From NCBI GenBank assembly GCA_013127575.1, contig CP053418.1, positions 2,852,001 to 2,916,000 of the forward strand: a stretch of DNA of 64,000 nt, read 5' to 3'. This document shows, piece by piece, positions 11,163-24,168 of the stretch. The stretch's first letter is position 1; the number at the start of each line of letters is the position of its first letter. The notes under the pieces are model-generated. The model saw nothing but the letters and a program-made list of their open reading frames with translations. It made no database searches and had not been told where the DNA came from. The translations under genes were made by a program, and so were the position numbers. This stretch comes from Ramlibacter terrae. Lineage in GTDB: Bacteria; Pseudomonadota; Gammaproteobacteria; Burkholderiales; Burkholderiaceae_C.

Positions 11163-11978
11163 TGAACGCCCTCCGGTCCAGCGAAGCGCGCTCCCTGGAC
11201 TGCGGATAGCGCTTGCGCAGCTGGTCCGCGAGCTGGTCCATCGCCACGGCGTCCTTCATCCGCTGTTCCACCTTGATGCCCAGCCACAGGGTCTCGGCGT
11301 TGGCGAGGTCGCTGTTGTTCAGGCGGCGGATGTAGAACTGGGCGCGTTCGAAGTCGCCGCGCTGGTACAGCAGCTGCGACAGGTTGTAGCCGGTGATCGG
11401 GTTGCCGGCGTCGAGTTCGTACGAACGCAACAGGCTGCGCTCCGCCTCGGCGAGCTTGCCGTCGCGCGCTGGCACAGGCCCATGGCCATCAGCGTCTTGG
11501 CGCGGCCGCCGTAGGTGGGGTTGGTCAGCGCGACGTCGAACGAACGCTGCGCTTCGGCGTAGCGGCGCTGCTGGCAATGCAGCCATCCGAAGTTGTGGTG
11601 GATGTCGGCGTCGCGCGGGTTCAGCGCCAGCGCCCGGCGGAAGCTGTCTTCGGCCTGGCGCACGTCGTTCAGGCGCATGTAGACCAGGCCGCGCAGGTTG
11701 TACGAATCGGCGAGCGTGGGGTCGTTGGCGATCGCCTGCTTGATCTCGTCGAGGGCGATGTCGGTCTTGCCCTGCTCGAAGTAGCCGCCGGCCAGTTCGA
11801 TCCGGATGCGCGCGCGGCGGCGGTTCTCGGGTTCGTCCGACGGCGTCACCACCTCGGTGACCGCCTGCTCCTGCCCCTGCTGCGGCGTGGCGCAGCCGGC
11901 CAGCAGCACCAGCAGCCCGAACGCCGCGCCGCCCAGCGCCGTGCTGCGGCGCCCCGTTCCCGCCATGGCCATCGTCAT
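11155..11978 (-). CDS. pilW: Type IV pilus assembly lipoprotein PilW/PilF
   Basis: A TPR lipoprotein that helps the PilQ secretin assemble in the outer membrane. The signal peptide ends in lipobox LAGC ([12 protein letters not shown]), then come TPR units such as [19 protein letters not shown] and [18 protein letters not shown]. About 274 aa. One base is missing near 11472 (CCAG for CCAGG). The ATG at 11978 overlaps the rlmN stop as ATGA. It belongs to the rlmN-pilW-rodZ-ispG run. Confidence 0.9.
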
Positions 11979-13134
11979 GTTCCCCGTTCCTCCTTGGATA
12001 CAGCCTCGGCCGGCACCTGCCTGAGCATCACCGTGCGCTGTTGCGCGATGCGCTGCGTGACCCCTGGTGCGGTCCTTGACGTCGCCGGCCAGCTGGCCGC
12101 ACGCGGCGTCGATGTCGTCGCCGCGCGTCTTGCGCACGGTCGTCACGATACCAGCATCACTCAGCATTTTCGCGAAAGCCTGCACGCGCTGTTGCGGCGA
12201 ACGCAGCAGGCCGGAGGCGGGGAACGGGTTGAACGGGATCAGGTTCAGCTTGCACGACACGCCCCGACCGGCATGCCCGCGCACCAGCGCGACCAGTTGC
12301 TGCGCGTGCTCCGGCTGGTCGTTGACACCGTCGAGCATGCAGTACTCGAAGGTGATGAAGTCGCGTGGCGCGTGCTCCGGTACCGGTTGCACGCGTCGAG
12401 CAGTTCGGCGATCGGGTACTTGCGGTTCAGCGGCACGAGGTTGTCGCGCAGCGCGTCGTTGGGCGCGTGCAACGAGACCGCGAGCGCCACCGGCACGTCG
12501 AGGCCCGGCGGTCCATCATCGGCACGACGCCGGAGGTGGACACCGTCACGCGGCGGCGCGACAGGCCGTAGCCGTGGTCGTCGAGCATGACCTTCAGCGC
12601 GGGCACGAGCGCCGCGTAGTTCTGCAGCGGCTCGCCCATGCCCATCATCACCACGTTGGAGATGACGCGTTCGCCTTCGGGGCGCTTCAGGTGGGCGCGC
12701 AGGAAATGCTCGGCGAACCACAGCTGGGCGACGATCTCGCCGGTGGTGAGGTTGCGCGAGAAGCCCCGGTGGCCGGTGGAGCAGAAGCGGCAGCCGACGG
12801 CGCAGCCGGCCTGCGACGACACGCACAGCGTGCCGCGGTCGTCCTCGGGAATGAACACGGCTTCGACGGCGTTGCCGTCGCCCACGTCGAACAGCCACTT
12901 GATGGTGCCGTCGGCGGATTCGTGCTGGGAGATGACGGGCAGGCCCTCGATGCGGGCCGCCCCCTGCAATTTGTCCCGCAGCGACTTCGCCAGGTCGCTC
13001 ATCTGGCTGAAGTCGCGCGCGCCCTTCTGGTGGATCCAGCGGAACAGCTGGGTGGCGCGGAAGCGCTTCTCACCCAGCGTGGCGCAGAACGCGGCCAGAC
13101 CCTCGAGGTCGTAATCGAGCAGGTTGGCCGTCAT
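11975..13134 (-). CDS. rlmN: Dual-specificity 23S rRNA/tRNA methyltransferase RlmN
   Basis: RlmN is a radical-SAM enzyme that makes 2-methyladenosine in 23S rRNA (A2503) and some tRNAs. The motif [20 protein letters not shown] holds the CxxxCxxC cluster ligands, with upstream [22 protein letters not shown] text ([19 protein letters not shown]). About 386 aa. Three breaks, all CCWGG sites: 12066 (extra base), 12377 (short) and 12508 (short). It lies 18 bases downstream of ndk. Confidence 0.95.
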
Positions 13135-13146
13135 CGCATGGGAAAT

Positions 13147-13160
13147 CCCGCCTTAGCGGG
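13147..13160 (-). terminator. Small hairpin spanning the ndk stop codon
   Basis: CCCGC and GCGGG arms around a 4-base loop, with the ndk TAA inside the loop and a short ATTT tract after it on the minus strand. It could attenuate transcription between ndk and rlmN. It is short, so this is tentative. Confidence 0.4.
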
Positions 13161-13576
13161 AGTACAGGTTCATCGCCGGGAAGAAGAACCCGATTTCCAC
13201 GGCGGCGGTTTCCGCGGCGTCGGAGCCGTGCACGGCGTTGGCGTCGATGCTGTCCGCGAAGTCGGCGCGGATGGTGCCGGCGGCGGCCTTCTTCGGATCG
13301 GTCGCGCCCATCAGGTCACGGTTCTTCAGGATCGCGCCTTCGCCTTCCAGCACGGATCATCACGGGGCCGGAGATCATGAACTCGACCAGGTCCTTGAAG
13401 AAGGGACGCTCCTTGTGGACGGCGTAGAACTGCTCGGCTTCGGCGCGCGACAGGTGCGTCATGCGGGCGGCGATGACCTTCAGGCCGGCGGCTTCGAAGC
13501 GGGCGTAGATCTGGCCGATCACGTTCTTCGCCACGGCGTCGGGCTTGATGATGGAGAGGGTGCGTTCGATGGCCAT
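13153..13576 (-). CDS. ndk: Nucleoside diphosphate kinase
   Basis: Ndk equalises NTP and dNTP pools by phosphate transfer through a histidine. The start [18 protein letters not shown] and the segment [13 protein letters not shown] are diagnostic; the catalytic His lies in the segment NAVHGSD. 141 aa after repair of a two-base loss at about 13353-13357 (CCG for CCAGG on the coding strand). It is upstream of rlmN. The 87-base gap to rluB shows no further feature. Confidence 0.96.
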
Positions 13577-13663
13577 GAGATCGTTTCCTGAAGATGCTTG
13601 TGTTTTAGGGTTTCGCCGGACGAAGAAAGTTCGGCAAAGCCCGCAATTCTAACCGGCGGGCGG

Positions 13664-15155
13664 TCAGCGGCCGCGGCCCCCGCCGCCATAACCCCCACCG
13701 CCGAAGCCGCCACCGCCTCCCCCGCCGCCGCCGCGGCGCGGGCCGCCCCGGCCGCCACCGCCGCCGGGCCCCCGCCCCGGCCCGGGCCGCGGCGCTGGCG
13801 GTTGAAGCTGTCGGCGCCGATGTAGCCCACCGAGGTCTTCATCGGGTCCGGCTGGTTGCCGCCACCGCCGCCACCACCGCCCCGGCCGCCACCCGCGGGC
13901 TTGCGCCGGCCCGGCCGCCGCCGCCCGGGCCGGGGCCCTGCGGGTTGCCGCCGCGCGGCGTGGGGCCGCCCTGCGGGCGCGGGCCGTCGCCGCGGGCGCC
14001 GCGGCGGCGCTTGTTGCGGCCGGCGCGGTCGCCGTTGTCCTGTTCACGCGGCTGCTGCGGCCGCCCGAGGCCGGGTGCGCCGACGGCGCTGCCCAGCGCG
14101 TCGATGTCGCGCTCGTCGAGCTCCATCCAGGCGCCGCGCTTCAGGCCCCGCGGCAGCACCATGGCGCCGTAGCGGATGCGGATGAGGCGGCTGACCGCAT
14201 GGCCGACCGCCTCGAACAGGCGGCGCACCTCGCGGTTGCGGCCTTCGTTGATCGTCACGCGGTACCAGACGTTGGAGCCTTCGCCGCCGCCCTCCTCGAT
14301 CGACCCGAACTGGGCGCGGCCGTCGTCGAGATTGACGCCGTCCAGCAGCTTCTGCCGCTCTTCGTTGCTCAGGGCGCCGAGCACGCGCACGGCGTATTCG
14401 CGCTCCAGGCCGAAGCGCGGGTGCATCAGCTTGTTGGCCAGTTCGCCGGAGTTCGTGAACAGCAGCAGGCCTTCGGTGTTCAGGTCGAGCCGGCCGACCG
14501 ACTGCCACTTGCCCGTGGGCAGCTTGGGCAGCTTGCGGAACACGGTGGGGCGGTTCTGCGGGTCGTCGGTCGTGACGACCTCGCCCACCGGCTTGTGGTA
14601 CGCGATGACGCGGGCCGGCGGCGGCGCGATGCGCACGCGGATCGGCTTGCCGTTGACCTTGATCTGGTCGCCGAACTGGATGCGCTGGCCGATGTGCGCC
14701 GGCTCGTTGTTGACGGAGATGCGGCCTTCGGTGATCAGCTGCTCCATCTCGAGGCGCGAGCCGAGGCCGGCCTGCGCCAGCACCTTGTGCAGCTTCGGCG
14801 TTTCGGGCTGCGGGGCCAGCACGCGCTTGAGCGGCGACGCTTCGGGATCTTCGGCTTCGGTATCGAACCGGCCCGAGATGACGTCCTCGAACGCCACCAC
14901 CGGCTCCACCACGGCGGGCTGCGCCGGTGCGGCCGCGCCGCGTTGCCGCTGGCGGCGTCCGGGCGGTCGCTGGCCGTCGACGTCGTCTTCGGCCTCGTCG
15001 TCCTCGTCCTCGTCGCTGCCGGCGTCGCGCGCCTGCGCCTGTTGCGGCACCGTGGCCTCGGCCGCCGGCACGGCCGGCTCCGTCCCCTCCCGGCCCTCGC
15101 CCTGCGGATCTTCGTCGGGAGGCGTGGCGGCGTCGGCTTGGGTGGGGTCGTTCAT
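13664..15155 (-). CDS. rluB: 23S rRNA pseudouridine synthase RluB-type, with long low-complexity ends
   Basis: It converts uridine to pseudouridine in 23S rRNA helix 89. The core has an S4 RNA-binding domain ([20 protein letters not shown]) and the synthase motif [19 protein letters not shown] with catalytic Asp. It is much longer (about 497 aa) than the typical roughly 290: an acidic N-terminal extension of about 120 residues ([14 protein letters not shown]) and a C-terminal Gly/Arg-rich RGG-like tail. The tail has at least two frame breaks (about 13905 and 13790), in G/C runs, so its exact sequence is unsure. Its ATG overlaps the scpB stop. Confidence 0.88.
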
Positions 15156-15808
15156 GCTTCAGGTCTCGGTGGCTTGCGCCGCGTCGTCGGCGTCGCCGGG
15201 GAAGGGGTCAGGAGGTCGGGTTCGGCCGCCACTTCGGCCAGCTCGGGCTGCGGCCCCGGGCTGTCGGCCAGCGCTTCGAACACGCTGGACTGCTGGGTCG
15301 GGCTCTGCAGCTCGGGCAGCTGGTCGAGCGAAGCGAGGCCGAGGTCGTCGAGGAACTGGCGCGTGGTGGCATACAGCGCCGGACGGCCCGCGGCCTCGCG
15401 GTGGCCGATCACCTCGACCCAGCCGCGGTCTTCGAGCTGCTTGAGGATCTGCGTGTTGATCGTGACGCCGCGGATGTCTTCCATGTCGCCGCGCGTGACC
15501 GGCTGCCGGTACGCGATGATCGCGAGCGTCTCGAGGGCGGCGCGGCTGTAGCGCGGCGGCTTCTCGGGGTGCAGCCGGTCGAGGTACTCGCGCATCTCGG
15601 GCCGGCTCTGGAAGCGCCAGCCGCTGGCCACGCAGACCAGCTCGACGCCGCGCAACGCCCACTCGTGCTGCAGGTCGGCCAGCAGTTCCTTGATGGTGTC
15701 GGCGCCCAGTTCGTCCTTGAACAGCACGCGCAGCTCCCGCACGGGCAGCGGCTGCTGTGCGCAGATCAGCGCGGTCTCGAGGACACGCCGGGCGTCCGCC
15801 GTATTCAT
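15152..15808 (-). CDS. scpB: Segregation and condensation protein B
   Basis: ScpB is the winged-helix kleisin-binding subunit of the SMC-ScpAB chromosome condensin. The unbroken 218-aa frame shows [20 protein letters not shown] and the conserved [20 protein letters not shown]. The C-terminus is a Pro/Ala-rich tail. It overlaps rluB by 4 bases (ATGA), the common scpB-rluB arrangement. Confidence 0.95.
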   Translation of the reverse strand: MNTADARRVLETALICAQQPLPVRELRVLFKDELGADTIKELLADLQHEWALRGVELVCVASGWRFQSRPEMREYLDRLHPEKPPRYSRAALETLAIIAYRQPVTRGDMEDIRGVTINTQILKQLEDRGWVEVIGHREAAGRPALYATTRQFLDDLGLASLDQLPELQSPTQQSSVFEALADSPGPQPELAEVAAEPDLLTPSPATPTTRRKPPRPEA

Positions 15809-15837
15809 GGTCTTGTCGTCTGTCCGGGAGTCTTGCC

Positions 15838-15903
15838 TTGCAAGAGGCGCCGCCTTTCAGGCGGGCGCCCGGGGAACCCGGGGTCGGGCGCGCCTTTCAG
15901 GCT
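15838..15903. repeat. Tandem palindromic element between scpB and rluD (family E)
   Basis: CGCCTTTCAGGC occurs twice (about 15851 and 15891), separated by GGGCGCCCGGGGAACCCGGGG. Each copy forms a GC-rich hairpin, and the second supplies the rluD stop codon. It may form the rluD transcript end. The remaining gap up to 15808 shows nothing else. Confidence 0.6.
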
Positions 15904-16938
15904 GCCGCCGCGGGTTGGCTCGTGAGCCATTCGGATTCATTGTAACGCAGCCCCCATGCCGCCCACGCCTGCCGCAGGTCCGGCGGCAGGGGCGCGTGGA
16001 AGGCCAGCGGCTCCCCGGTCACCGGGTGCGCGAACGCGAGACGGAACGCGTGCAGCGCCTGCCGCTCCATGCCCCCGCGGGCGCGCCGCCATAAAGGGCA
16101 TCGCCCACGATGGGATGGCCGATGTGGGCCGGTGGACGCGGATCTGGTGGGTGCGGCCGGTTTCCAGCGTGCAGCGCAGGGCGGCGCCGTCGGCGGCCTG
16201 CTCCAGCAGTTCGAACACGGTGGCCGCCGTCTTGCCCGAGTTGCGCTGCAGGTCCACCACCGCCATGCGCAGGCGGTTGCGCGGATCGCGGCCGATCGGA
16301 GCGTCGACGCGGCGCTGCACGGGGCCCTGCCGGGCGCGGTGCGCCAGCGCGAGGTACTGGCGCGAGACTTCGCGCGCCGCGATCATCGCCACCAGCCGGT
16401 CCATCGCCTGCCGGGTGCGCGCGACGACCATGAGGCCGCTGGTGTCCTTGTCGAGCCGGTGCACGATGCCCGCGCGCGGCAAGGCGCGGGCGCCTTCGTC
16501 GCGCCCCAGCAAGGCGTTGAGCAGCGTGCCGCTCCAGTTGCCCGGCGCCGGGTGGACGACGAGGCCCGGCGGCTTGTTGACGACCAGCAGGTGGGCGTCT
16601 TCGTGGACGATGTCCAGCGGCAGGTCTTCGGGCAGGAAGGGCTGGCTTTGCGGCGTCGGCCGCAGTTCGACCTGCCCCGCCTCGCCCACCTTCACCTTGT
16701 GCGAAGGCTTGGTGAGCGCGACGCCGCGCAGCGTCACCGCGCCGGCCTCGATCAATTGCTGCAGGAAACTGCGGGAGAACTCGGGCACCAGCGTGGCCAG
16801 CGCGCGGTCAAGCCGCTGCCCGTGCAGCGCGGCATCGACCGTGAACGGGCGGACCTCCAGCTCGGGGCCGGGTTCGTCCAGCAGGTCGTCGGGGAGGGCC
16901 CCGGGGAGGTCGGTCGATATAATGGCGGGGCCCTTCAC
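15897..16938 (-). CDS. rluD: 23S rRNA pseudouridine synthase RluD
   Basis: It makes pseudouridines 1911/1915/1917 in helix 69 of 23S rRNA. It has an S4-like start (LDRALATLVPEFSRSFLQQL) and the catalytic motif GIVHRLDKDTSGLMVVART. About 347 aa. Two breaks: 16131 (CCGG for CCTGG in HQIRVH-LAHIG) and about 16077 (G run). The start is GTG at 16936-16938 (VKGPAIIS). It is divergent from bamD, the usual rluD/bamD pairing. Confidence 0.94.
16918..16923 (+). promoter_or_regulatory. Putative -10 box of the bamD promoter
   Basis: A perfect TATAAT lies 29 bases before the chosen bamD start, inside the first codons of the divergent rluD. No clear -35 box is seen 17 bases upstream. Confidence 0.5.
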
Positions 16939-16952
16939 GAAGAGAGTTGCGC

Positions 16953-17757
16953 GTGCGTCTGCCAGCCAAATTATCGATGTTCCCCGCCTTGCTGGCCGCG
17001 CTGCTGCTGGCCGGCTGCGCGTCCACCAAGGACGAAGACAAGACGGTGGGCTGGAGCCCCAACAAGATCTACGCGGAAGCGAAGGACGAACTGAACTCGG
17101 GCGCCTACGACAAGGCCATCCCGCTGTTCGAGAAGCTCGAAGGCCGCGCCGCCGGCACGCCGCTGGCGCAGCAGGCGCAGCTGGAACGCGCCTACGCCCA
17201 TTACAAGGCGGGTGACCAGGCGCAGGCTCAGGCCACGCTGGACCGCTTCATCAAGCTGCACCCGGCCAGCCCCGCGCTCGACTACGCGCTGTACCTCAAG
17301 GGCATCGTCAACTTCAACGACAACCCTGGGCCTGCTGTCGTTCATCAGCAAGCAGGACCTCTCCGAGCGCGACCAGAAGGCCGCCAAGGAATCGTTCGAA
17401 TCCTTCCGCGAACTGGTCACCAAGTACCCCGACTCGAAGTACACGCCCGATGCCCGCGCGCGCATGACGTACATCGTCAACTCGCTGGCGCAGTACGAAG
17501 TGCACGTGGCCCGCTACTACTACAGCCGCGGCGCCTACGTGGCGGCGATCAACCGCGCGCAGGCCGCGCTGGCCGACTACCGCGACGTGCCGGCGCTCGA
17601 AGAAGCGCTGTTCATCCCTGGTCCGCTCGTACGACGCGCTGGGCATGACGCAGTTGCGCGACGACACGCGCCGCGTGATGGAGAAGAACTATCCGTCCAG
17701 CGAGTACCTGACGCGGGGTTCGAGTCGGCGACCAATTCGTGGTGGCGGTTCTGGTAA
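16953..17757 (+). CDS. bamD: Outer-membrane assembly lipoprotein BamD
   Basis: BamD is the essential TPR lipoprotein of the BAM complex. The signal peptide MFPALLAALLLAGC ends in a lipobox; TPR motifs follow (YDKAIPLFEKLEGRAAGTPL and ESFRELVTKYPDSKYTPDA). About 267 aa. Extra C bases at about 17325 and 17618 (both CCCTGG for CCTGG), and one base short near 17718. I chose GTG 16953 because AGAGAG lies six bases upstream; TTG 16947 and ATG 16977 are alternatives. Confidence 0.94.
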
Positions 17758-17767
17758 GGCACCGTCC

Positions 17768-17785
17768 TTCCCGCGCAGGCGGGAA
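17768..17785. repeat. Short palindrome downstream of bamD
   Basis: TTCCCGC and GCGGGAA arms with a 4-base loop, followed by TCCAGAGC. This resembles a widespread REP unit of proteobacteria and probably protects or ends the bamD transcript. Confidence 0.55.
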
Positions 17786-17800
17786 TCCAGAGCGTTGAAG

Positions 17801-17825
17801 AAGTGCCCGCGACAGCGGGCACTTT
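17801..17825. terminator. Bidirectional terminator between bamD and dinG
   Basis: AAGTGCCCGC, loop GACA, GCGGGCACTTT: a ten-base stem with A/T on both outer flanks. It lies between two converging genes and so can end transcripts from both sides. Confidence 0.75.
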
Positions 17826-17829
17826 GCAT

Positions 17830-19878
17830 TCAGCGCCCCAACGCCTCCAGCGCATCCTCGAACTCCGCCTCGTCCTGCAGCCTGCGCATCGGCGGCAGCG
17901 CGGACAGGATGCGGCGCCCGTACCCCATCGTCACCAGCCGGTTGTCGCAGACCACCAGCAGCCCGCGGTCGGTCTCGCGCCGGATCAGCCGCCCTGCCCC
18001 TTGCTTCAAGGCCACCGCCGCCTCCGGCACGAAGTAGTCGTTGAAGGGGCTACGCCCCTGCGACTCCAGCCGCTGCCCGCGCGCTTCCACCAGCGGATCG
18101 CCCGGCGGCGGGAACGGCAGCTTGTCGATGATCACCAGTTCGAGCGCGTCGCCCGGCACGTCGACGCCTTCCCAGAACGACGCCGAGGCCACCAGCACGC
18201 AGCCCGCGCGGCCGTCGGTGGCGCCTTCGCGGAAGCGTTCGATCAGCCGGCGCTTGGGCCATTGCCCCTGCACCAGCACCTCGACCTCGCCGCTGCCGTC
18301 GAAACGCGCCTGCAACTGCTCGCCGATGGCCCGCAGCGCCCGCAGCGTGGTGGTCAGCACCATGGTCCGGCCGCCCAGCCGCGCGATGGCGCGCTGCGCC
18401 AGCGCGGCGACGGCGCCCGTGTGCGCGGGATCGCTGGGCTTGGGGAACTGCCGCGGCACGTACAGCGCCGCCTGCGACGGATAGTCGAACGGGCTGGCCA
18501 CGCGCAGCACTTCGGCTTCGCCGAGCCCGCAAGGCTCGGTGAACCACGACAGGCGCGCATCGTCGCCGAGCGTCGCCGACGTGAAGATCCAGCTGCGCGG
18601 AACGGCCTCGGGATCGGGTTCCGCATCCTTTTTCAGCAGCTTCTGCTGCACGGCCTGCGCGATGTCGAGCGGCGACTCGACCAGCCGCAGGTGCGTGGCG
18701 ACGTCGAGCCAGCGCACCGCGCCCGCCGCGGGATCGCCCACGAAGCCGCGCACGCGCTGCGCGAGCAAGGCGGCGCGCTCGTGCAGGCGCACGAAGTCGG
18801 GCGCGATCTCGCTCACCGTCGCCAGGCCTTCGGCCGCCTTGTCGAGCGCGGCTTCCATCGTTTCGAGCGCCTCGGTCCGGTGCCTTCGTGCACGCCTTCC
18901 GGCGCCGTGCCCGCCCAGCGCACGCGGCTGCCCGGTGGCGCCCGGCCGATCACGAGGCGCAGGTCGCGCGCCGCGCGCTCGGTGCCGGCGGCGAGCTGCT
19001 GCCAGTCGACCAGGCCGCGCGCGAGCTGCAGGCCCGCACCCAGCATGTCGCGCGTGAAGTCCAGCACTGGCCCGTGCCGAGCTGCTGGCCGAGGAACTGC
19101 ACGCCGGTTTCATTGAGCTGGTGCGCCTCGTCGAAGATCACCACGCGCACCGTCGGCAGCAGTTCGGCCATGCCCGACTCGCGCACCGCCCGGTCGGCGA
19201 AGAACAGGTGGTGGTTGATGACGACGACGTCGGCCGCCAGCGCCTCGCGCCGCGCGGCGTTGACGTGGCAGCCGCGGAACTTGGGGCACTGCGCACCGAG
19301 GCAGTTCTCGCGCGTGGAGGTGACCAGCGGGATGACCGGCGAGCGCTCGTCGAGCCCCGGCATCTCGGCGAGGTCGCCGGTGCGCGTGCCCTGCGCCCAT
19401 TCCTCCACCTTCGCCAGCGTGCGCAGCGCCAAGCGGTCGGGGAAGGACGCGTCTGGCGGGCGGGTCGAGCCGGTGCGCGCACAGGTAGCTGCCGCGGCCC
19501 TTGAGCAGCGCGGTGCGCACCGGCAGGCCCAGCGCTTCGGCCAGCCGCGGCAGGTCACGGCCGAACAGCTGGTCCTGCAGGGTCTTGGTGGCGGTGGAGA
19601 GCAGCACCCGCTCGCCGCTCAGCAGCGCGGGCACCGGGTAGGAGAAGGTCTTGCCGACGCCCGTGCCGGCTTCGACCACCAGCGCGCCGCCATGCTCGAT
19701 GGTTCGCGCGACCGCCGCGGCCATCTCGGTCTGGCCGTGGCGGGGCAGGAAGGCTTCGGCGGCGCGGGAAAGCACGCCGCCCGGGACGAAGGCCTCGCGG
19801 GCGATTGCCTCCAGCCGCTGCGGCAGGACGGGCGCCCCGGCGTGGTGGTCCAGGCGACGCGACTGCCGAATCCGTCAT
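17830..19878 (-). CDS. dinG: ATP-dependent DNA helicase of the DinG/XPD family
   Basis: An Fe-S superfamily 2 helicase that unwinds 5'-3' and removes R-loops or unusual structures. Walker A is EAGTGVGKTFSYPVP, the DEAH box is VVIFDEAHQLNETG, and Fe-S cysteines appear in YLCAHR and CLGAQCPKFRGC. C-terminal motif VI has QGAGRLIRRETDRGLL. About 683 aa. Breaks at 18887 and 19065 fit CCWGG; two more near 19455 and 19850 are less certain. The stop of ydcH overlaps its ATG. Confidence 0.9.
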
Positions 19879-20129
19879 CACGCGGGTTCTTTGGGGTCGT
19901 GGGCGAGTTCGAGCCGGGCGATCAGGTCGCGCAGCGCCAGGCGCCGCTTCTTGAGCCGGCGCATCATCAGTTCGTCCACGGGGGACTGCTGGCCGGCGCG
20001 GTCGATCAGGTCGTCGAGGTCCGCATGTTCCATGCGCAGCTCGATCAGGCGCCGCTCGGGGGAATGCAGGTTGGAGTCCAAGGGAAAAAGGCGGGGCGCC
20101 GCGGCAGGATCATTCGATAATACGTCCAA
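19878..20129 (-). CDS. YdcH-like DUF465 small helical protein
   Basis: The frame gives up to 83 aa; the family core is RMEHADLDDLIDRAG to RRLKKRRLALRDLIARLE. DUF465 proteins form short coiled-coil hairpins of unknown role. The longest start is a TTG at 20129 that would share a base with the divergent phosphatase ATG. A shorter start at TTG 20081 (LDSNLHSPERRL) fits the usual 65-70 aa length better. It is coupled to dinG by overlap. Confidence 0.75.
   Translation of the reverse strand: MDVLSNDPAAAPRLFPLDSNLHSPERRLIELRMEHADLDDLIDRAGQQSPVDELMMRRLKKRRLALRDLIARLELAHDPKEPA
20116..20121 (+). promoter_or_regulatory. Putative -10 box just before the PP2C phosphatase
   Basis: GATAAT ends seven bases before the phosphatase ATG at 20129. 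If it is a real -10 box, transcription would begin at or next to the start codon, giving a leaderless mRNA. No Shine-Dalgarno sequence is present and the -35 region is weak. Confidence 0.35.
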
Positions 20130-20891
20130 TGACCAGCAAAGGCTACCGACTCACCGCATCCACGGGCATCCACAAGGGCGACCGGGAATACCAGCAGGAC
20201 CAGATCGCGCTGATCTCGCATCCGCGCATCAATGGCTGCGTGCTCGGCGTGGTGGCGGACGGCATGGGCGGGCGCAGCGGCGGGCGCAAGGCCTCCGACC
20301 CGGTGATGATGACGGCCAAGCAGCTGTTCGAGCGCTACTCGCCCGACCACGACGATGCGCCGACCATCCTCAAGCAGATCGTCACCGAGTCCCACCGGTC
20401 ATCAAGCTCACCGCGATCTCCTCGGAGCAGGAGCCGCACAGCACCGTCGCCGCCTTCCTGATCAACCCGAACGGCGAATGCCACTGGGTGCATGCCGGCG
20501 ACTCGCGGATCTACCACTTCCACAGCAACCGGCTGGTCAAGCGCACGATGGACCACTCCTACGTGCAGATGCTGGTCGACCGCGGCGAGCTGACGGAAGA
20601 AGAAGCCAACGTGCACCCGCAATCCAACATCCTGATGGGCTGCCGGGCGCCGAGGAAGACCCGCCGGCCGACATCCACATCATCGACCAGCTGCGCCCCG
20701 GCGACACGCTGATGGCGTGCAGCGACGGCGTGTGGCACTACTTCAGCTCGGAAGAGCTCGGCTCGGTGCTGTCGTCGCTGTCGCCGCGCGAAGCCACCGA
20801 ATTCCTGATCGAGAAGGCCCGCTCGCGCGCGCACGGCGGCGGCGACAACCTGTCGCTGGTGATCGTCAAGCTGGAGCCGCTCGGGAGCTGA
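20129..20891 (+). CDS. PP2C-family serine/threonine phosphatase (PppA/Stp1-like)
   Basis: A metal-dependent protein phosphatase. Metal-binding motifs are VVADGMGGRSGG and HAGDSRIYHF; the C-terminal ACSDGVWHYF and GGGDNLSLVIVKLE complete the fold. About 254 aa, soluble. Two missing bases at about 20398 and 20643, both CCGG where CCAGG or CCTGG restores the frame. No partner kinase is nearby, so its substrate is unknown. It is divergent from ydcH-dinG. Confidence 0.88.
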
Positions 20892-20894
20892 GCC

Positions 20895-21440
20895 TCAGGG
20901 CGGCGACGGCAGGTCGGCCGCGGGCGCCTTGCCGCGCTTCGCGTTGCGCTCCAGCACTTCCGCCTTGTGCGCCTCGGCCTGCCGGCGGCGGGCCTCGAAG
21001 GCCTGCTGGTTGCGGGCAGCGTCCCCCGCACTCACCTTCGGTCCTTCGAAGGCCGCTTTGGCGCGCGGCTTGCCTTGCGGCACGACCCTTTCCGCCGCTG
21101 CCGGCCGGGGCTCGGGCCCGCGCGCGGCCCGGTCGGCGGGTTGCGGGGCACCGTTCGCTTCCGCCTCTTGCAGGCGCTCGGTAGCGCGGCGCTTGCGCTC
21201 GGTGTCGTTGAGCAGCACCTCCGGCGGCGCAGGTCGGCCACGGCGGTGTTGCGCCGCTGGCGCGCGGCGTCAGGCAATCGTTGACGGCGAAGCGGCCGTA
21301 GCACGCCTTGCGTTCGGCCTCGTACGCGGCGTTCACCTGCGCGCGGTCGTCGCGGATGCGGCGGCGCTCGGCGTCCACGTCCTGCGCCTGCGCCGCCGTG
21401 GCGGCGGACAGGACGAGCAGGAGGGCGGCGAAGGCGGTCT

Positions 21441-21444
<4 letters not shown>
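20895..21444 (-). CDS. Small secreted Arg/Glu/Ala-rich protein of unknown function
   Basis: A Sec signal peptide (TAFAALLLVLSAATAAQAQ) precedes a charged helical protein of about 183 aa with DVDAERRRIRDDRAQVNAAY, two cysteines (KACYGRFAVNDCL) and RERQ-like coiled-coil stretches. It resembles the DUF1090-like cysteine-pair periplasmic proteins common in Burkholderiales, but I cannot name it. Breaks at 21229 and 21274 both fit CCWGG. It follows zapE with an ATGA overlap. Confidence 0.75.
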
Positions 21445-24063
<2,619 letters not shown>

Positions 24064-24078
24064 GTGAATGCCTTTGTG

Positions 24079-24162
24079 GCTGTCATCCCGGGCTGGACCC
24101 GGCATCCACGCGTCGCCCGCTCGAGCGACGCCGTGGATTGCGGGTCAAGCCCGCAATGACAA
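24079..24162. repeat. Palindromic intergenic repeat, family A, copy 2
   Basis: Starts GCTGTCATCCCGGGCTGG and ends GGGTCAAGCCCGCAATGAC, closely matching copy 1 at both ends but differing in the middle (CGTCGCCCGCTCGAGCGACG). It lies between odhB and lpdA inside the operon. Confidence 0.75.
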
Positions 24163-24168
24163 GCTTTG

